Origin: Symbiodinium natans
Lineage: Eukaryota > Sar > Dinophyceae > Suessiales > Symbiodiniaceae
Direction of reading: 5' to 3'
Length of the DNA stretch: 64,000 bases
Assembly: GCA_905221605.1 (NCBI GenBank)
Contig: CAJNDS010002530.1
Span: 312,001 to 376,000, forward strand
Both the position numbers and the translations under genes were made by a program. Positions 34,401 to 41,850 of this stretch are shown here, piece after piece. A model generated the notes under the pieces. The model made no database searches, was not told where the DNA came from, and saw only the letters and a list, made by a program, of their open reading frames with translations. Each line of letters begins with the position of its first letter. Positions within the stretch are counted from its first letter, which is position 1.

Positions 34401-35095
34401 TGCCCAATCATTGACATTACGTGGCTTGTGATGGCCACCCATAATGTGGGGGATAGTGTACAACCCTGCCTCAGTCCTCTTCCACAATGCACGGTCTCCG
34501 TGAGGTCGGCCACCTGTAGATGATACTGGATGGTATTGTGCCATTGAATGATCGTATTGATCAGCTCAGCTGGCATTCCTGTGCGGCAAAGTGCCTCGCT
34601 GAGTTTGGTTCTGTCCACTCTATCGAAAGCCTGGCTCATATCCAGGGCAAGTGTTGCTCCTCCAGTGCAATTCCCTCTCTTTTTACCCTGGCGCCTGGCC
34701 CGTAGCCCACCGTCTTGATCAAGCAAGAGTTGTTTGACGCTGCGGCAATGGTGAACAGCACGTAGTATGGCAGCCTCCAGGAGTCGTCCTGGGGAGTACG
34801 CGTATTGTGGTTGGTAGTGGATGACAGATTGCACCCATGGTGCAGCGCGAATCTGCAGAGCCTTGGCTATGCATTTGCCTCCACAGTCCTGCAAGGCGAT
34901 TGGCCGTAGGTTCCCCGGGGTACAGGGTGGTTTGGATGGCTTTGGCAACCACACAATCCATGCTCCCGTCCATAAGGTCGGTATGAGACCTTGCTCCAGG
35001 TTTCGTCGGTATGCCTGCAGTAGCGGGCCTGCCAAAAGATGTGACAAATACTTCCAGACAGCTGCTGGGGCGAGGTGCGCAGGTGCAGCCTGGCT
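30608..35095 (-). CDS. LINE ORF2, C-terminal part: RT, zinc fingers, USP-like protease
   Basis: A frame of about 1490 codons. The reverse transcriptase has ALDMSQAFDRVDR (motif A), GLRQGCTLSPTLW (motif B) and LTLFADDVLG (motif C, FADD) within its first 240 residues, then TKYLGIML (motif D/E region). At 33361-32395 follow at least five Cys/His clusters, for example CRHCEHEFQTWQALQGH, CAICDQWTHPWKLKLH, CRFCGAQVRNAVSHTSKC, CVQCKVPTADVREFMQHC and CCWCHATTHRPTLH. Between about 32350 and 31400 the true coding frame appears to be another one (see 31363-32343). The C-terminal 265 residues form a ubiquitin-specific-protease-like domain. RT copies the element RNA. The role of the protease is unknown. 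Confidence 0.85.
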   Translation of the reverse strand, partial: SQAAPAHLAPAAVWKYLSHLLAGPLLQAYRRNLEQGLIPTLWTGAWIVWLPKPSKPPCTPGNLRPIALQDCGGKCIAKALQIRAAPWVQSVIHYQPQYAYSPGRLLEAAILRAVHHCRSVKQLLLDQDGGLRARRQGKKRGNCTGGATLALDMSQAFDRVDRTKLSEALCRTGMPAELINTIIQWHNTIQYHLQVADLTETVHCGRGLRQGCTLSPTLWVAITSHVMSMIGQHVPEEWVRDQLTLFADDVLGQWTFHSERDLTFMLQCMDAIFNVLEAFGMKVNVQKSSLLIQVKGRVAAEWLKARTRTVKGVKTFVTATPQGRILSIPIVQQTKYLGIMLSYHNPAKHTVAYRLRQAEAQRRRLQKVLQGKHVLSIKQRVQLWKACIWTSLQHGLNAVGVGWEELRLIRSCCARQLRAISSSPVHITHESTEARFKRLGFEEPHLLLQKRMHTLSTTLTNSTDPMMNMTALINTVQQNQLQLEQAIRHWQNFKIRQTPDATPDQGTLLLPGEGGMWLQPVATSKGVLPAQFMRPQCLLFFVDMRMLKKHHVESHGIPLEPLLRNFDRFLHSKDDMPTCRHCEHEFQTWQALQGHILDNHCSTFWLKCQDPQREIEDTSSPGHPTFEQTQAGDWNRTNRADPVAYHEDLRTFLGTHGWPAIVQLRSICMHLRSHCAICDQWTHPWKLKLHYRGSHSTIWQDYGIMVDQDCSLVRRQAVTPCRFCGAQVRNAVSHTSKCPTIWQVCLLMRLWHDEQTMRPLDAQQHRRHVLRLARERQRRQSKARKMQLLAAKEPLLNPPVSSDFFPHTPELESALVLSANWMHVLEDVSWCEQARHQCVQCKVPTADVREFMQHCAFAHEGFWQHRPDYVHNSILLNQAATPCCWCHATTHRPTLHSQYCMPVLNAALLHYTSVHLLLEDGIHTDGRTQDHVRRNAAVLEQHRMHSGDHTVEVNRKEIGVSDTSTKPQRTGPEEYKGTRKGTRSTAPENVSLSGDLKPHGRHVSPGEGHGQGAGTPVSEARATVDAIGPRHCFTVHVPEQARREGKHPARVVQDKPGLEAENGERDQANNVLAGHGGAVPLCGAPRPRQEGDYHGGVQSSGGAAAMANTGGTLELPTLECRDGAAGQDRGTGHHARGVGKVDRNHPTELHAAWSPLQISGDQKAGSGTGGTPTDLRSGGGAEAAWGTNTVPVSRQDPRGSGIAASGSTCSSPATPDVTAGGHPQPISQVVTTLALRNPTNLCYLNSVVSAWLWLAAKTQGESSTLFGRASAAFQRILASNSTSPYIAGMLAWRHILLTWPQLHQQNDAHEFWIYLQDFARAPVFEGVWEARTAIEGPGRYIRELQGTLSAGITVPLPQRTTDLDSCLAAWCRQPFIHALVQAPLWLCIHLPRYVEQAGRIRKNRVCVRIDPGNITYVPVFCRDGTTVQWMPYRILAGITHAGRDTKCGHYRAFLSDAPLSTNTWFTDDGQPAKSCTDDLLHHIHHECYMCFLTRM
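31363..32343 (-). CDS. LINE ORF2 central segment in an alternative frame
   Basis: Inside the long RT-USP frame, a different minus-strand frame is open for 326 codons and looks much more like protein. It starts with a Ser/Thr/Arg-rich linker, then a helical domain: DMVKELVRLSLRHEQQLMRL, then VLLFTFQNRPGEKENILPAL, SLRVTVVQCLCAELLDRVKK, then LTPEGHWNFLRWNAETEQLD. The long frame over the same bases is rich in Gly, Thr, Arg and His and shows no hydrophobic pattern. I infer that the real product passes through this frame and returns to the first one at about 31400, just before the USP domain. The two breaks compensate each other. The domain is not one I can name. Confidence 0.6.
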   Translation of the reverse strand: MRMESTPMDELKTMYGEMLPSLSSTACTPETTPSRSTGKRSASPTHQQSHKGQGRKSTKGRGRGRGAPHPKTSLFRETSSLMDDTYHLEKDMVKELVRLSLRHEQQLMRLGQDTVLLFTFQNRPGEKENILPALFKISQAWKQKMESETKPTMSLRVTVVQCLCAELLDRVKKVTTTEAFKAVVVRQQWLTPEGHWNFLRWNAETEQLDKIEGQGITQEELEKLIETIQQSCMLPGALYRFQATRRLAAELAGHQLTFVAEVGLRQPGAQTLYQSLARIQGVAALQLVGLRVHHPRLQMSPLADTLSRYLKWSLPWRCVIPPTFVI

Positions 35096-37076
35096 TAAGT
35101 AGCTGCAATGTGCATCGCAATTCGTGTTCCTCCAATCGTATCAGCGGATCTTTGTATGGAAGGGGCACATCTGCGGCCTTGGACAAAAACAACTCTTGGC
35201 AAAAAGTGGATAGAGATGAAAGCTCCTGCTCGTTGGTGAGCACATTGTGGTCATCTCCGCGTAGCTGCACGCGTCGTCTTTCCTGCTTGGGCGCAAGTCT
35301 GCGAATCACAGCGTACAGTCCTTTCTGGTCCCCTTTTGTCGCGGCTTCCTCCGCAAGTTGGATTTGGTCCAAGTAGAGGTCCCTGCGCCTTCTTCGACCA
35401 TCTTTCCTGAACTTGGAGTGCAACTGCTGGAAACGACATTGGTGACGCCAGGCCCTAAAAAGATACTGCATGTGGTCAGTCATCTGATACCATGTGGCCT
35501 GTTTGCGCGCCGCTCTTCTTTCTCGCCACATTTGCGCAACTGTTACCTTGGATTCCGTCATCTGCCACGGCTTACGTCTGTCGTCTTGCTCCACCGGAAA
35601 GAATTCTTTGCAACGCACTAACAGCATGTCATTCAGTGCCTCCGGCGAAGGATTCTGCATTGTACTGAGGGATTTGGTGACCGCATGCTCAAAACTCTGG
35701 AACGCTGGTAACTTGTGCTGCGCGGCATGCAAAAGGTCTTGTCGCGCATACGAATGTTTGGCTGGGGGGGCCGGTTGGTAAACTTTGCACGGGATAGAGC
35801 CCTGTAGGCACAGATGCCTGCCTCCTCCCCGCCACTCAAAAAGCTTGATTTTTGGGTCAGGCCACAAAGTTCTCGAGCGTGGATCAGCTGCTCTTCGTCT
35901 GGTGATGACAAAGTCAATCTGGGATTCCGCAATATCCGAATAAAAAGTTCTGGATTTCTCTGGATCTCCCCACGTATTCAAGGCCACGAGGTTGTGTGTT
36001 TCCAGTATGGCATCAAAAGTTGACGTATCCGGCGGTGGCGAAGGTTTCTGAAGGATACCCGAGCCCGCTCTGCCTGGAGACATGCTTAAGGGCGTGTTAA
36101 AATCTCCGCAGATAAGAAGTGTGTTTCGCATCGCCATTTGCCCAATGGCATGATTCAATTTGGTCCAAATTTGGTCTCGTTGATGAAGAACTCTGGACGC
36201 GGTGGCCGCAGTATTCCAGGGGTGTTGGTATACATTTAAAACATCAACATGGTGATTGGAGAACTCCAGTTTGACGTGTAGAATTCTGCCCGGGATGATG
36301 GCCGCATAACGGATACGATCAGATGGAAGAAGTCTGCGAGCGATGAGCACCATAACGCCGCTATTCCTATCTGTCGAGTGTCCCGAGCTAACCACGTACC
36401 ATGGTCCATTCACGTATATGTGTTCCAGGGACCACCCCGTTTCTTGAATGCAAATCACATCGTACTGGTGTTGTTTCATTTGCAACCAGGACATCAATTC
36501 ATCGTGTGCATCTGTTGAAAGCATGCCAACATTGTGCGAACAAATGCGTAGCCGATTGGACAAGCTCTGGGGTGAGCGCGTTGGACTGGTTCGCGTTTTC
36601 GGTGTCATCGGTGTGGTGGCGATGGCTCCTAGGGACTGGGCAGTATGCCATCTTCCTTTGTACCATGTTCCTCCAGAAATGCCGGCTCTGTGCCTGGCTC
36701 TCCGATAAGCTCGCTTGGCAGTCCACCCATGGGTCGTGCCATCTCCATGTTGAGGGACAGCGGTGGCCGCTACTCCCATTTGTTGACACCTGTACACAAT
36801 GCCCATTACTGGTAATGTGCTGACAGCTCTCCTCAACATTGCCCTCTGGAACAATGTGGAAAAATCTGAGTCGCTCGCTTGAAGTTGGTGTCTGGCCCCT
36901 GGCTTCGCCCGGAAGCGCTCATATTGGAGTCTGTGAACAGGCTCCCGCGACAGTGGGGCATCTGTCGCAACCCTCACCCCCGACGCGTCACACTTGACAC
37001 GTCGTCCGGACTTGGGACCGGACAAGCTCAAGGAATGAACATCGAAAAGGTCGAGAAAAAGTGTTGTTTCCTGCAA
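34719..37076 (-). CDS. LINE ORF2, N-terminal part: AP endonuclease
   Basis: An open frame of up to 785 codons. The exonuclease-endonuclease-phosphatase fold is recognisable: LRICSHNVGML (Asn box), YDVICIQETGW (catalytic Glu), LLICGDFNTPLS (Asp-Asn), and SQIDFVITRR near the C-terminal end of the domain. This enzyme nicks the target DNA and primes reverse transcription. Residues after LRCTLQLLKPG are in the wrong frame: the reading continues into the RT in the overlapping frame at about 35085, so one frame break lies there. The N-terminal part overlaps the ORF1-like frame by 89 nt. Upstream of the endonuclease, a segment with KGRWHTAQSLG has no recognised domain. Confidence 0.85.
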   Translation of the reverse strand: MQETTLFLDLFDVHSLSLSGPKSGRRVKCDASGVRVATDAPLSREPVHRLQYERFRAKPGARHQLQASDSDFSTLFQRAMLRRAVSTLPVMGIVYRCQQMGVAATAVPQHGDGTTHGWTAKRAYRRARHRAGISGGTWYKGRWHTAQSLGAIATTPMTPKTRTSPTRSPQSLSNRLRICSHNVGMLSTDAHDELMSWLQMKQHQYDVICIQETGWSLEHIYVNGPWYVVSSGHSTDRNSGVMVLIARRLLPSDRIRYAAIIPGRILHVKLEFSNHHVDVLNVYQHPWNTAATASRVLHQRDQIWTKLNHAIGQMAMRNTLLICGDFNTPLSMSPGRAGSGILQKPSPPPDTSTFDAILETHNLVALNTWGDPEKSRTFYSDIAESQIDFVITRRRAADPRSRTLWPDPKIKLFEWRGGGRHLCLQGSIPCKVYQPAPPAKHSYARQDLLHAAQHKLPAFQSFEHAVTKSLSTMQNPSPEALNDMLLVRCKEFFPVEQDDRRKPWQMTESKVTVAQMWRERRAARKQATWYQMTDHMQYLFRAWRHQCRFQQLHSKFRKDGRRRRRDLYLDQIQLAEEAATKGDQKGLYAVIRRLAPKQERRRVQLRGDDHNVLTNEQELSSLSTFCQELFLSKAADVPLPYKDPLIRLEEHELRCTLQLLKPGCTCAPRPSSCLEVFVTSFGRPATAGIPTKPGARSHTDLMDGSMDCVVAKAIQTTLYPGEPTANRLAGLWRQMHSQGSADSRCTMGAICHPLPTTIRVLPRTTPGGCHTTCCSPLPQRQTTLA

Positions 37077-38532
37077 GTGGGGATTCCGTGCTGGTATGTA
37101 GGAAGGATGCTACGGTGTCGCTCCAGACAGGTTGGAGGGTGGCCTTGAAGGCGTGTGAGCATAATGACCTCACGAGTGAGCCATGGGAATGCATCCATCG
37201 ACAGGTATGGGACCAAAAGCACATAAGCAATGGCAAGAAGGGACTGCTTGCCCTCGGCCTGCGATGCCATGTCCGTATTTTCCATCGGTGCGTTCTCCAT
37301 CGAGACCTGTCAGGACTAGGAGCTACTCGTGGCTGGAAGTCATGGTTGTCATTGTGCATTCTGGGCCCCCCTTGGTTATGGCAAGGCTGTTTATCCAAGC
37401 ACGCAGGGTTCAGCATCGATAACGGATGTACGGTGGGGAGGTCTGGTGTACCAGGTACCTCAGGCATTCGGCGGGCACGCCCCCCTCTTGCTCCCCCTCC
37501 GCTGCAATAGGTGCATCGGGTAAGGGCAATGCACATATTCAATACCCGAAACTGGGCGTCATTGCGCCCTATGAAGGTCTTCAACCAGCTGCTCGAAAAG
37601 CAGAGCTGCATTCTGTGACACAAGGCTGGGCTCATTCGAACTGGCGTGCGATGCTGATTTCCCTGTTCGGCGGCTCCTGATGGTGATATGGGCGAGGGTG
37701 CACGGCACACACAACGTTTTGTAAAAGATGCACTTACATCAAAAGCGATGGATATAGAGAGACCGGGGTGCATTCTATCATCGTGTATGCTCATGACCAA
37801 GTAGAGGTGGTACCACGTCATCTTTGCCTCATTGGCGATCCGGGAGTGGGATTTGGTGAGCAAATGCCGCTGCCATTCCCGCAGGTTGCCAGGACTGTGT
37901 GAGCACAAGAGGCACGTCTCCGTAGTCCGCCAAAGCTTTTGCTCCAGTGCTGGGAGCCAGGTCATCTGCATGGCATCCAGCAGCTGTTCGCTGGTGACCC
38001 CAAAACGTGTTGTCGTAGTCTTCGCAAGTTGAATCATCTTGTCCACGAGAAGGTCACTCTCCTCTTCGCCCATCTCCATCTCCTTGCTTGGTGCCGGGTC
38101 CACCTTCACGGAAACCTCCTTGCTCCCGGGTGTCGAGGATGACGATGCTTCTGGCTCTGCTCGTTGGGGATCTGCCACCTTGGGCTCCGAGTCCGGGTTG
38201 CCAACGGGCTGACCTACGTCGCCCTCCAGGTCCTTCTCGTAGTGGCCCGCCCCCCGTCTCTTAGGCATGGGTGGCTGAGGCGGCACTCGTCTCCACGTAC
38301 TGCTCGAGCTGGATGATTTGCCGTAGGAGGTCTGTGTGCGGGGCTTCCATGGTGTCCTGTTCTGTCGCCGATCCCAGTGGTTTTGGTACCATTGTCGGAG
38401 CTCCTCATATGGCAGCGGCTGCCACTCCTCGATCGGCTCGGGGTATTCCCAGGCAGGTGTCCGTGCCGGGCTGCGAAACCTCGTAGGTGGCCTCGTCGCT
38501 GAACGTGCCTTTGCAGCAGGCGATTTCCCCAT
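36988..38532 (-). CDS. LINE ORF1-like protein with a C2H2 zinc finger
   Basis: From the Met at 38532 the frame begins MGKSPAAKARSATRPPTRFR, continues with an acidic/proline linker (WEYPEPIEEWQPLPYEELRQ), and has a helical part followed by one zinc finger, CLLCSHSPGNLREWQRHLLTKSH (C-x2-C-x12-H-x5-H). The part after about 37700 (SASFTKRC onward) is less protein-like and may be read in the wrong frame; the true stop could be earlier. Position and a nucleic-acid-binding finger fit the ORF1 role, a chaperone of element RNA. The same open frame extends upstream to 39945, but that part looks like a shadow. Confidence 0.6.
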   Translation of the reverse strand: MGKSPAAKARSATRPPTRFRSPARTPAWEYPEPIEEWQPLPYEELRQWYQNHWDRRQNRTPWKPRTQTSYGKSSSSSSTWRRVPPQPPMPKRRGAGHYEKDLEGDVGQPVGNPDSEPKVADPQRAEPEASSSSTPGSKEVSVKVDPAPSKEMEMGEEESDLLVDKMIQLAKTTTTRFGVTSEQLLDAMQMTWLPALEQKLWRTTETCLLCSHSPGNLREWQRHLLTKSHSRIANEAKMTWYHLYLVMSIHDDRMHPGLSISIAFDVSASFTKRCVCRAPSPISPSGAAEQGNQHRTPVRMSPALCHRMQLCFSSSWLKTFIGRNDAQFRVLNMCIALTRCTYCSGGGARGGRARRMPEVPGTPDLPTVHPLSMLNPACLDKQPCHNQGGPRMHNDNHDFQPRVAPSPDRSRWRTHRWKIRTWHRRPRASSPFLPLLMCFWSHTCRWMHSHGSLVRSLCSHAFKATLQPVWSDTVASFLHTSTESPLAGNNTFSRPFRCSFLELVRSQVRTTCQV

Positions 38533-39010
38533 TGACACGCGTGAAGCTATCACAGGGATGGGCCGGCTTGAGTAGAATCTGCAGAGGGTCCGGTGGTATG
38601 CTGTCTGAACTTGGAGAATTGCGATCTCTGGCAGGCAACTGGGCACACATGTGAGCAGGCGTGGCGTGCCTGTTCTTATCCATCGTGGAGTCCGGCTCCG
38701 GGGCGCGGTGGGCCGCACATCCCCAGCCTGAGTAATCAAGGGTGCACACTGAGGTACAGCCGCAATGACTGTCTCTGTGTATGGCGGCGGCCACCAAGGT
38801 CGGGACTGATGATTTGATATCTTCCTGCGCGCGCACTGGCGAGTGTGTAGTTGCATGGTATAGCAAAGTGTCGTGAGACTGATCTGCAATCTGTTGACTT
38901 GTTTTGACACGGAGGTGCTCAATCCCTGTGAGGCAGCCCACTGTCGCTCTCTTGGCTCCAGCTGGCACGGTACAGGAAAGCAAGGAGTAAGGAGCATCGG
39001 CCCATGCTGG

Positions 39011-39628
39011 TCAGTCCCACGCAGCTGGAGTGCTTGCATCGCCTGGCCTGCTTGGCCCACCCTGTGTCGGAGGAGTTGGCGGTGGCACCATAACCTGATG
39101 CGGCAAACTGCCTTTTGGGAAGGCATCGAGGGACATCCAGGTGACGTTGGTGTTGGGGTCCCAGACCACGGTGTAGATCCCCTGTTGCAGCACCCCACAG
39201 GCTCCCTTGGCCGGGGTAGGTGGCGGCGGTCCGCCTGCTCCCAGCGGCGGTCGGCCTCCTCCGCCCATCCCAGGTGGGTTGTGTGGTGTAGGAGGCGGAG
39301 GCCCGGCCGGCATGCACGGTGCAGCCCCCATTGTCTTTGGCAGCACTGCCGGCCCACTCGTTGTCGTCTCCGCGCCAGTCGCCGAGGTTTTGGCCTTTGC
39401 TCCCATGCTGGAGTCGTTGGTAGTGCCTCCCACTCCGCTTGCCTTGGCAGCACTGCCGCTGGCCTTTGCCGAGGAAGATCGTTCCGCCACAGGGGACCTA
39501 GTCCGTGTCCGAGATCTCCGCGAGGTAGGTGTCTCCATGATCTCCCGCATGGTGCCGTCGGCGTCATCGTCCTCCTCATCGATTGACTCATGCGCCCCCT
39601 CGGGGCTGCTTTCGTCCTCCTCTGCCAT
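39011..39628 (-). CDS. Acidic/proline-rich ORF at the 5' side of the LINE
   Basis: 205 codons from ATG at 39628. The start is acidic (MAEEDESSPEGAHESIDEED), followed by a basic SRRSRTRTRSPVAERSS, and then a Pro/Gly-rich tail (PAGPPPPTPHNPPGMGGGG, GTY-less) ending at 39011. A short conserved-looking patch, VLQQGIYTVVWDPNTNVTWM, lies near the C-terminus. No named domain. It could be a separate small ORF of the element or the N-terminal part of ORF1 before a frame break. Confidence 0.5.
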   Translation of the reverse strand: MAEEDESSPEGAHESIDEEDDDADGTMREIMETPTSRRSRTRTRSPVAERSSSAKASGSAAKASGVGGTTNDSSMGAKAKTSATGAETTTSGPAVLPKTMGAAPCMPAGPPPPTPHNPPGMGGGGRPPLGAGGPPPPTPAKGACGVLQQGIYTVVWDPNTNVTWMSLDAFPKGSLPHQVMVPPPTPPTQGGPSRPGDASTPAAWD

Positions 39629-39788
39629 GGTGGGGGATTCCCCTGTAGCCAAGAGTGGCCGAGGTGGCACAACACACAATAGCGCTCTTTTGAACCAGAG
39701 CTTCGAAACGGATTGTATTGAGTAGCTGTGCACGCGGGTGCGGACTGGGCAAATGGGTGGTTAGACAGAAGCAGAGCGCAAGTCTGAC

Positions 39789-41024
39789 TCAAATACTGGC
39801 GTGTATGTCGGCAGCTCTCAGCGGTCCTGCAGTGGTGTTCGTCGCGGGTGTGAGCCTTGGCGGTGTAGTACCTGCGACATCTGGGTACAGGAGACTTCCA
39901 TGCAAATGCCAATGCGAATAACCAATCAGCATGCTCTTTCGGCACTTAGTATCGGTCGCAGTTCTCGGCTGCCTCCGGTGCAGGAAACGCTTGCAGCTGT
40001 GAGCATACATGAACTCAGTCTGGGATTCATTACACACTGCAAGCAGAGTAGCGGTGTCCGCTGACCCCGGCCTGTTCCATGGCGAGTAACGACCCGCTCC
40101 CATGTATGGTTCAGAAACGACGCATGATTCGAGAAAGGCTGGCGGATGTGCATGGGGTGAAGACAAAGCTCGATGCCACAAGAGGGAGATTGTCATGCAA
40201 GCACGCAGCAAGGGCTTGGGTTTTTGCTGTCTGAAAAAGCGACCCTTCATGTCAATGCTATGTGTCTCCCGTACAGCGACATCCATGTGTGCAACTCCAT
40301 CATATAGGCCAGTATCGCTCTCCTCAGCGCTCAGGGATTTTGCGAGATCCTGCAGCCACAGTGGGTAACAGCACAAATGTAGAGCGGCCCAACAGCTACT
40401 GCATTCCGTAAGCTCGTCCCGCCTGGTCGCGTTCTCCGGCAGTTGATCCGATTGCAGTATTGTGGCGATGTGCTCCATGAACTGGGCTAAGGCTTCTGCT
40501 CGATCCGTCCCTCCCCGTTGTGTCAGCACCGCATGGATCGTGGACAGGACAGTGTACGCCGGTATTTGCCGTGCAGTGTTCCTAAGTGCAGAATGGAAAT
40601 CTTGCTCCGACAGTGTTCGCCCCTCACCGGAAAAGTGGATCCAGCATATTGCTGTCAAGGCATGTAGCGCCCCTTGAACATGAAAAGTGACCATAGGTGC
40701 AGTCTGCGTGGGCGGGGCATGTTCGGTGGAAGTCTGTGTGTCTGGTACCGTAGCATCGCGGCAAGTGTGTGATGTTGGTGCCGTAGGTGTGTCTCCCGGG
40801 CAGATCAGCGGGATGGGTGCCGCAAGCTGTTCTAGGACGGGAGTACTGAAAATGTTCGGCACATTGTTCTGTCCTCCCGGGTGCGGTGTCCGCCTACCCG
40901 GGTTGTCCCCCACTGCTGTCTTCCCTGGAGCCGCATAAGCCAAGGTAACATAGAGCAAAAATAAACTCACAGCCATTCTCCATGTGTACAATCGAGAGAA
41001 ATGCATTTGGAGTTTTGCAACCAT
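39789..41024 (-). CDS. ORF with a signal-peptide-like N-terminus, unidentified
   Basis: 411 codons on the minus strand. The start carries a hydrophobic segment MAVSLFLLYVTLAYA with a plausible cleavage after AYA, then a Pro/Thr-rich stretch, and then what looks like a folded domain (HALTAICWIHFSGEGRTLSE, YTVLSTIHAVLTQRGGTDRA, SCWAALHLCCYPLWLQDLAK). The C-terminal third is less convincing. It lies immediately upstream of the LINE proteins on the same strand, so it is either an extra ORF of the element or a host gene into which the element inserted. Confidence 0.4.
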   Translation of the reverse strand: MVAKLQMHFSRLYTWRMAVSLFLLYVTLAYAAPGKTAVGDNPGRRTPHPGGQNNVPNIFSTPVLEQLAAPIPLICPGDTPTAPTSHTCRDATVPDTQTSTEHAPPTQTAPMVTFHVQGALHALTAICWIHFSGEGRTLSEQDFHSALRNTARQIPAYTVLSTIHAVLTQRGGTDRAEALAQFMEHIATILQSDQLPENATRRDELTECSSCWAALHLCCYPLWLQDLAKSLSAEESDTGLYDGVAHMDVAVRETHSIDMKGRFFRQQKPKPLLRACMTISLLWHRALSSPHAHPPAFLESCVVSEPYMGAGRYSPWNRPGSADTATLLAVCNESQTEFMYAHSCKRFLHRRQPRTATDTKCRKSMLIGYSHWHLHGSLLYPDVAGTTPPRLTPATNTTAGPLRAADIHASI

Positions 41025-41379
41025 GGCAAGCAGCTACAGAGCTACCGAGAAAGAAGCGAGGACACTGTGGCCCCCCAAGCAACACACAACAAGAAAAAGA
41101 TTCACTTGAGCCGGGGGCTTCTTGGGATTGATCCAAATCAACACGCTGCTTCAAGCACTTAACCTGGTGCGCCACCACAACGCAGATCGCTTGGGGCAAA
41201 TCCTTGGCCACTTCCATGTGCACGAAAGAATCCAAACGCGGTATTAGGGCTACAAGCAGCACATAAGTTACAAAGAGGCCCACCACATCCTTATACACCT
41301 AAGAAGCTTGGAAGTCGTGTGTTTGTGGAACATAGCCCACCACAATATGCTAGTTAGAAGGGTTCTACTCTCGTTGCAG

Positions 41380-41554
41380 TGTTGGGTGGATACTAGCTTC
41401 TTGCAATTAACTAGCTTGTTTAACAAACATTTTACTTTTTAAGCCCGACTGTATAAAGCTTAAGCACCGCCCCTTGTGGAACGCCGCAAGTGAAGGTAAA
41501 AGTGCGCCAAGAACTTGTGTTCTAGAAAGGTTGAGATTAGCCTTTAAACTTTTA
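41380..41554 (+). repeat. 5' LTR (3' part) of the copia element
   Basis: The element leader is preceded by about 150-175 bp ending GCCTTTAAACTTTTA, directly followed by a primer-binding site. The stretch 41405-41552 recurs in inverted orientation at 50213-50360 at roughly 75-80 percent identity, which supports its being LTR sequence. The 5' border is uncertain; a TGTTGGG word lies at about 41381. Confidence 0.6.
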
Positions 41555-41566
41555 TGGTAGCGGAGC
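41555..41566 (+). promoter_or_regulatory. Primer-binding site (initiator-tRNA-Met type)
   Basis: TGGTAGCGGAGC directly after the LTR end. Copia elements typically have TGGTAKCAGAGC here, complementary to the 3' end of the initiator methionine tRNA; this copy differs at one base. Confidence 0.7.
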
Positions 41567-41608
41567 TGTTGGCAACGGCCAGCAGCTGAAGGAAGGAAAG
41601 GAAATCAG

Positions 41609-41790
41609 GAGTTAAGGTTTCTCAACTACGCCCTGCAAAGGAAGAAGTCGTTTTCCGGTGGACGTTACCACCGGAGGAAATTTGGAAAGAAGTCAAGAGA
41701 ACAAGAGTTAAGGTTCATTAACTACGCCTTGCTGAAACTGAAGAAGACAGAAGTTAGGTTTATTAACTACGCCCTGTTGGATTAGTAGAG
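41609..41790 (+). repeat. Three direct repeats in the copia leader
   Basis: The word GAGTTAAGGTTTCTCAACTA with CGCCCTG after it recurs in variant form near 41609, 41706 and 41751, between the primer-binding site and the Gag start. Confidence 0.8.
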
Positions 41791-41850
41791 AGAAGAAGGT
41801 GAAGAAGAGAGAGCCTTAAGTCTGGACGACTTGCCTAGATTGTCAGAGCA

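Larger units (their letters stand above)
30608..39700 (-). mobile_element. Non-LTR (LINE-like) retrotransposon with endonuclease, RT, zinc fingers and USP-like domain
   Basis: A run of abutting minus-strand ORFs: a Pro-rich protein (39628-39011), a zinc-finger ORF1-like protein (38532 onward), an AP endonuclease (from 37076), RT, zinc fingers, an unidentified domain and a USP-like protease (to 30608). The order ORF1, then endonuclease plus RT in an overlapping ORF2, is that of LINE elements. Only frame breaks, no nonsense codons, interrupt ORF2, so the copy looks young. Target-site duplications and the exact ends were not found. The left end (3') should lie below 30608 and the 5' end above 39628; a further ORF at 39789-41024 may also belong to it. 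Confidence 0.85.

Noticed and set aside
38540-39945. First half of the 985-codon frame on the minus strand
   Set aside because: Composition is Arg/Pro/Trp/His-rich without pattern, and the better frame (39628-39011) covers the same bases. I take the real ORF1-like start to be near 38532.
41100-41120. Spliced-leader relic (word CTTGAGCC)
   Set aside because: Only eight bases match the end of the dinoflagellate spliced leader in reverse complement, and the following bases do not continue it.
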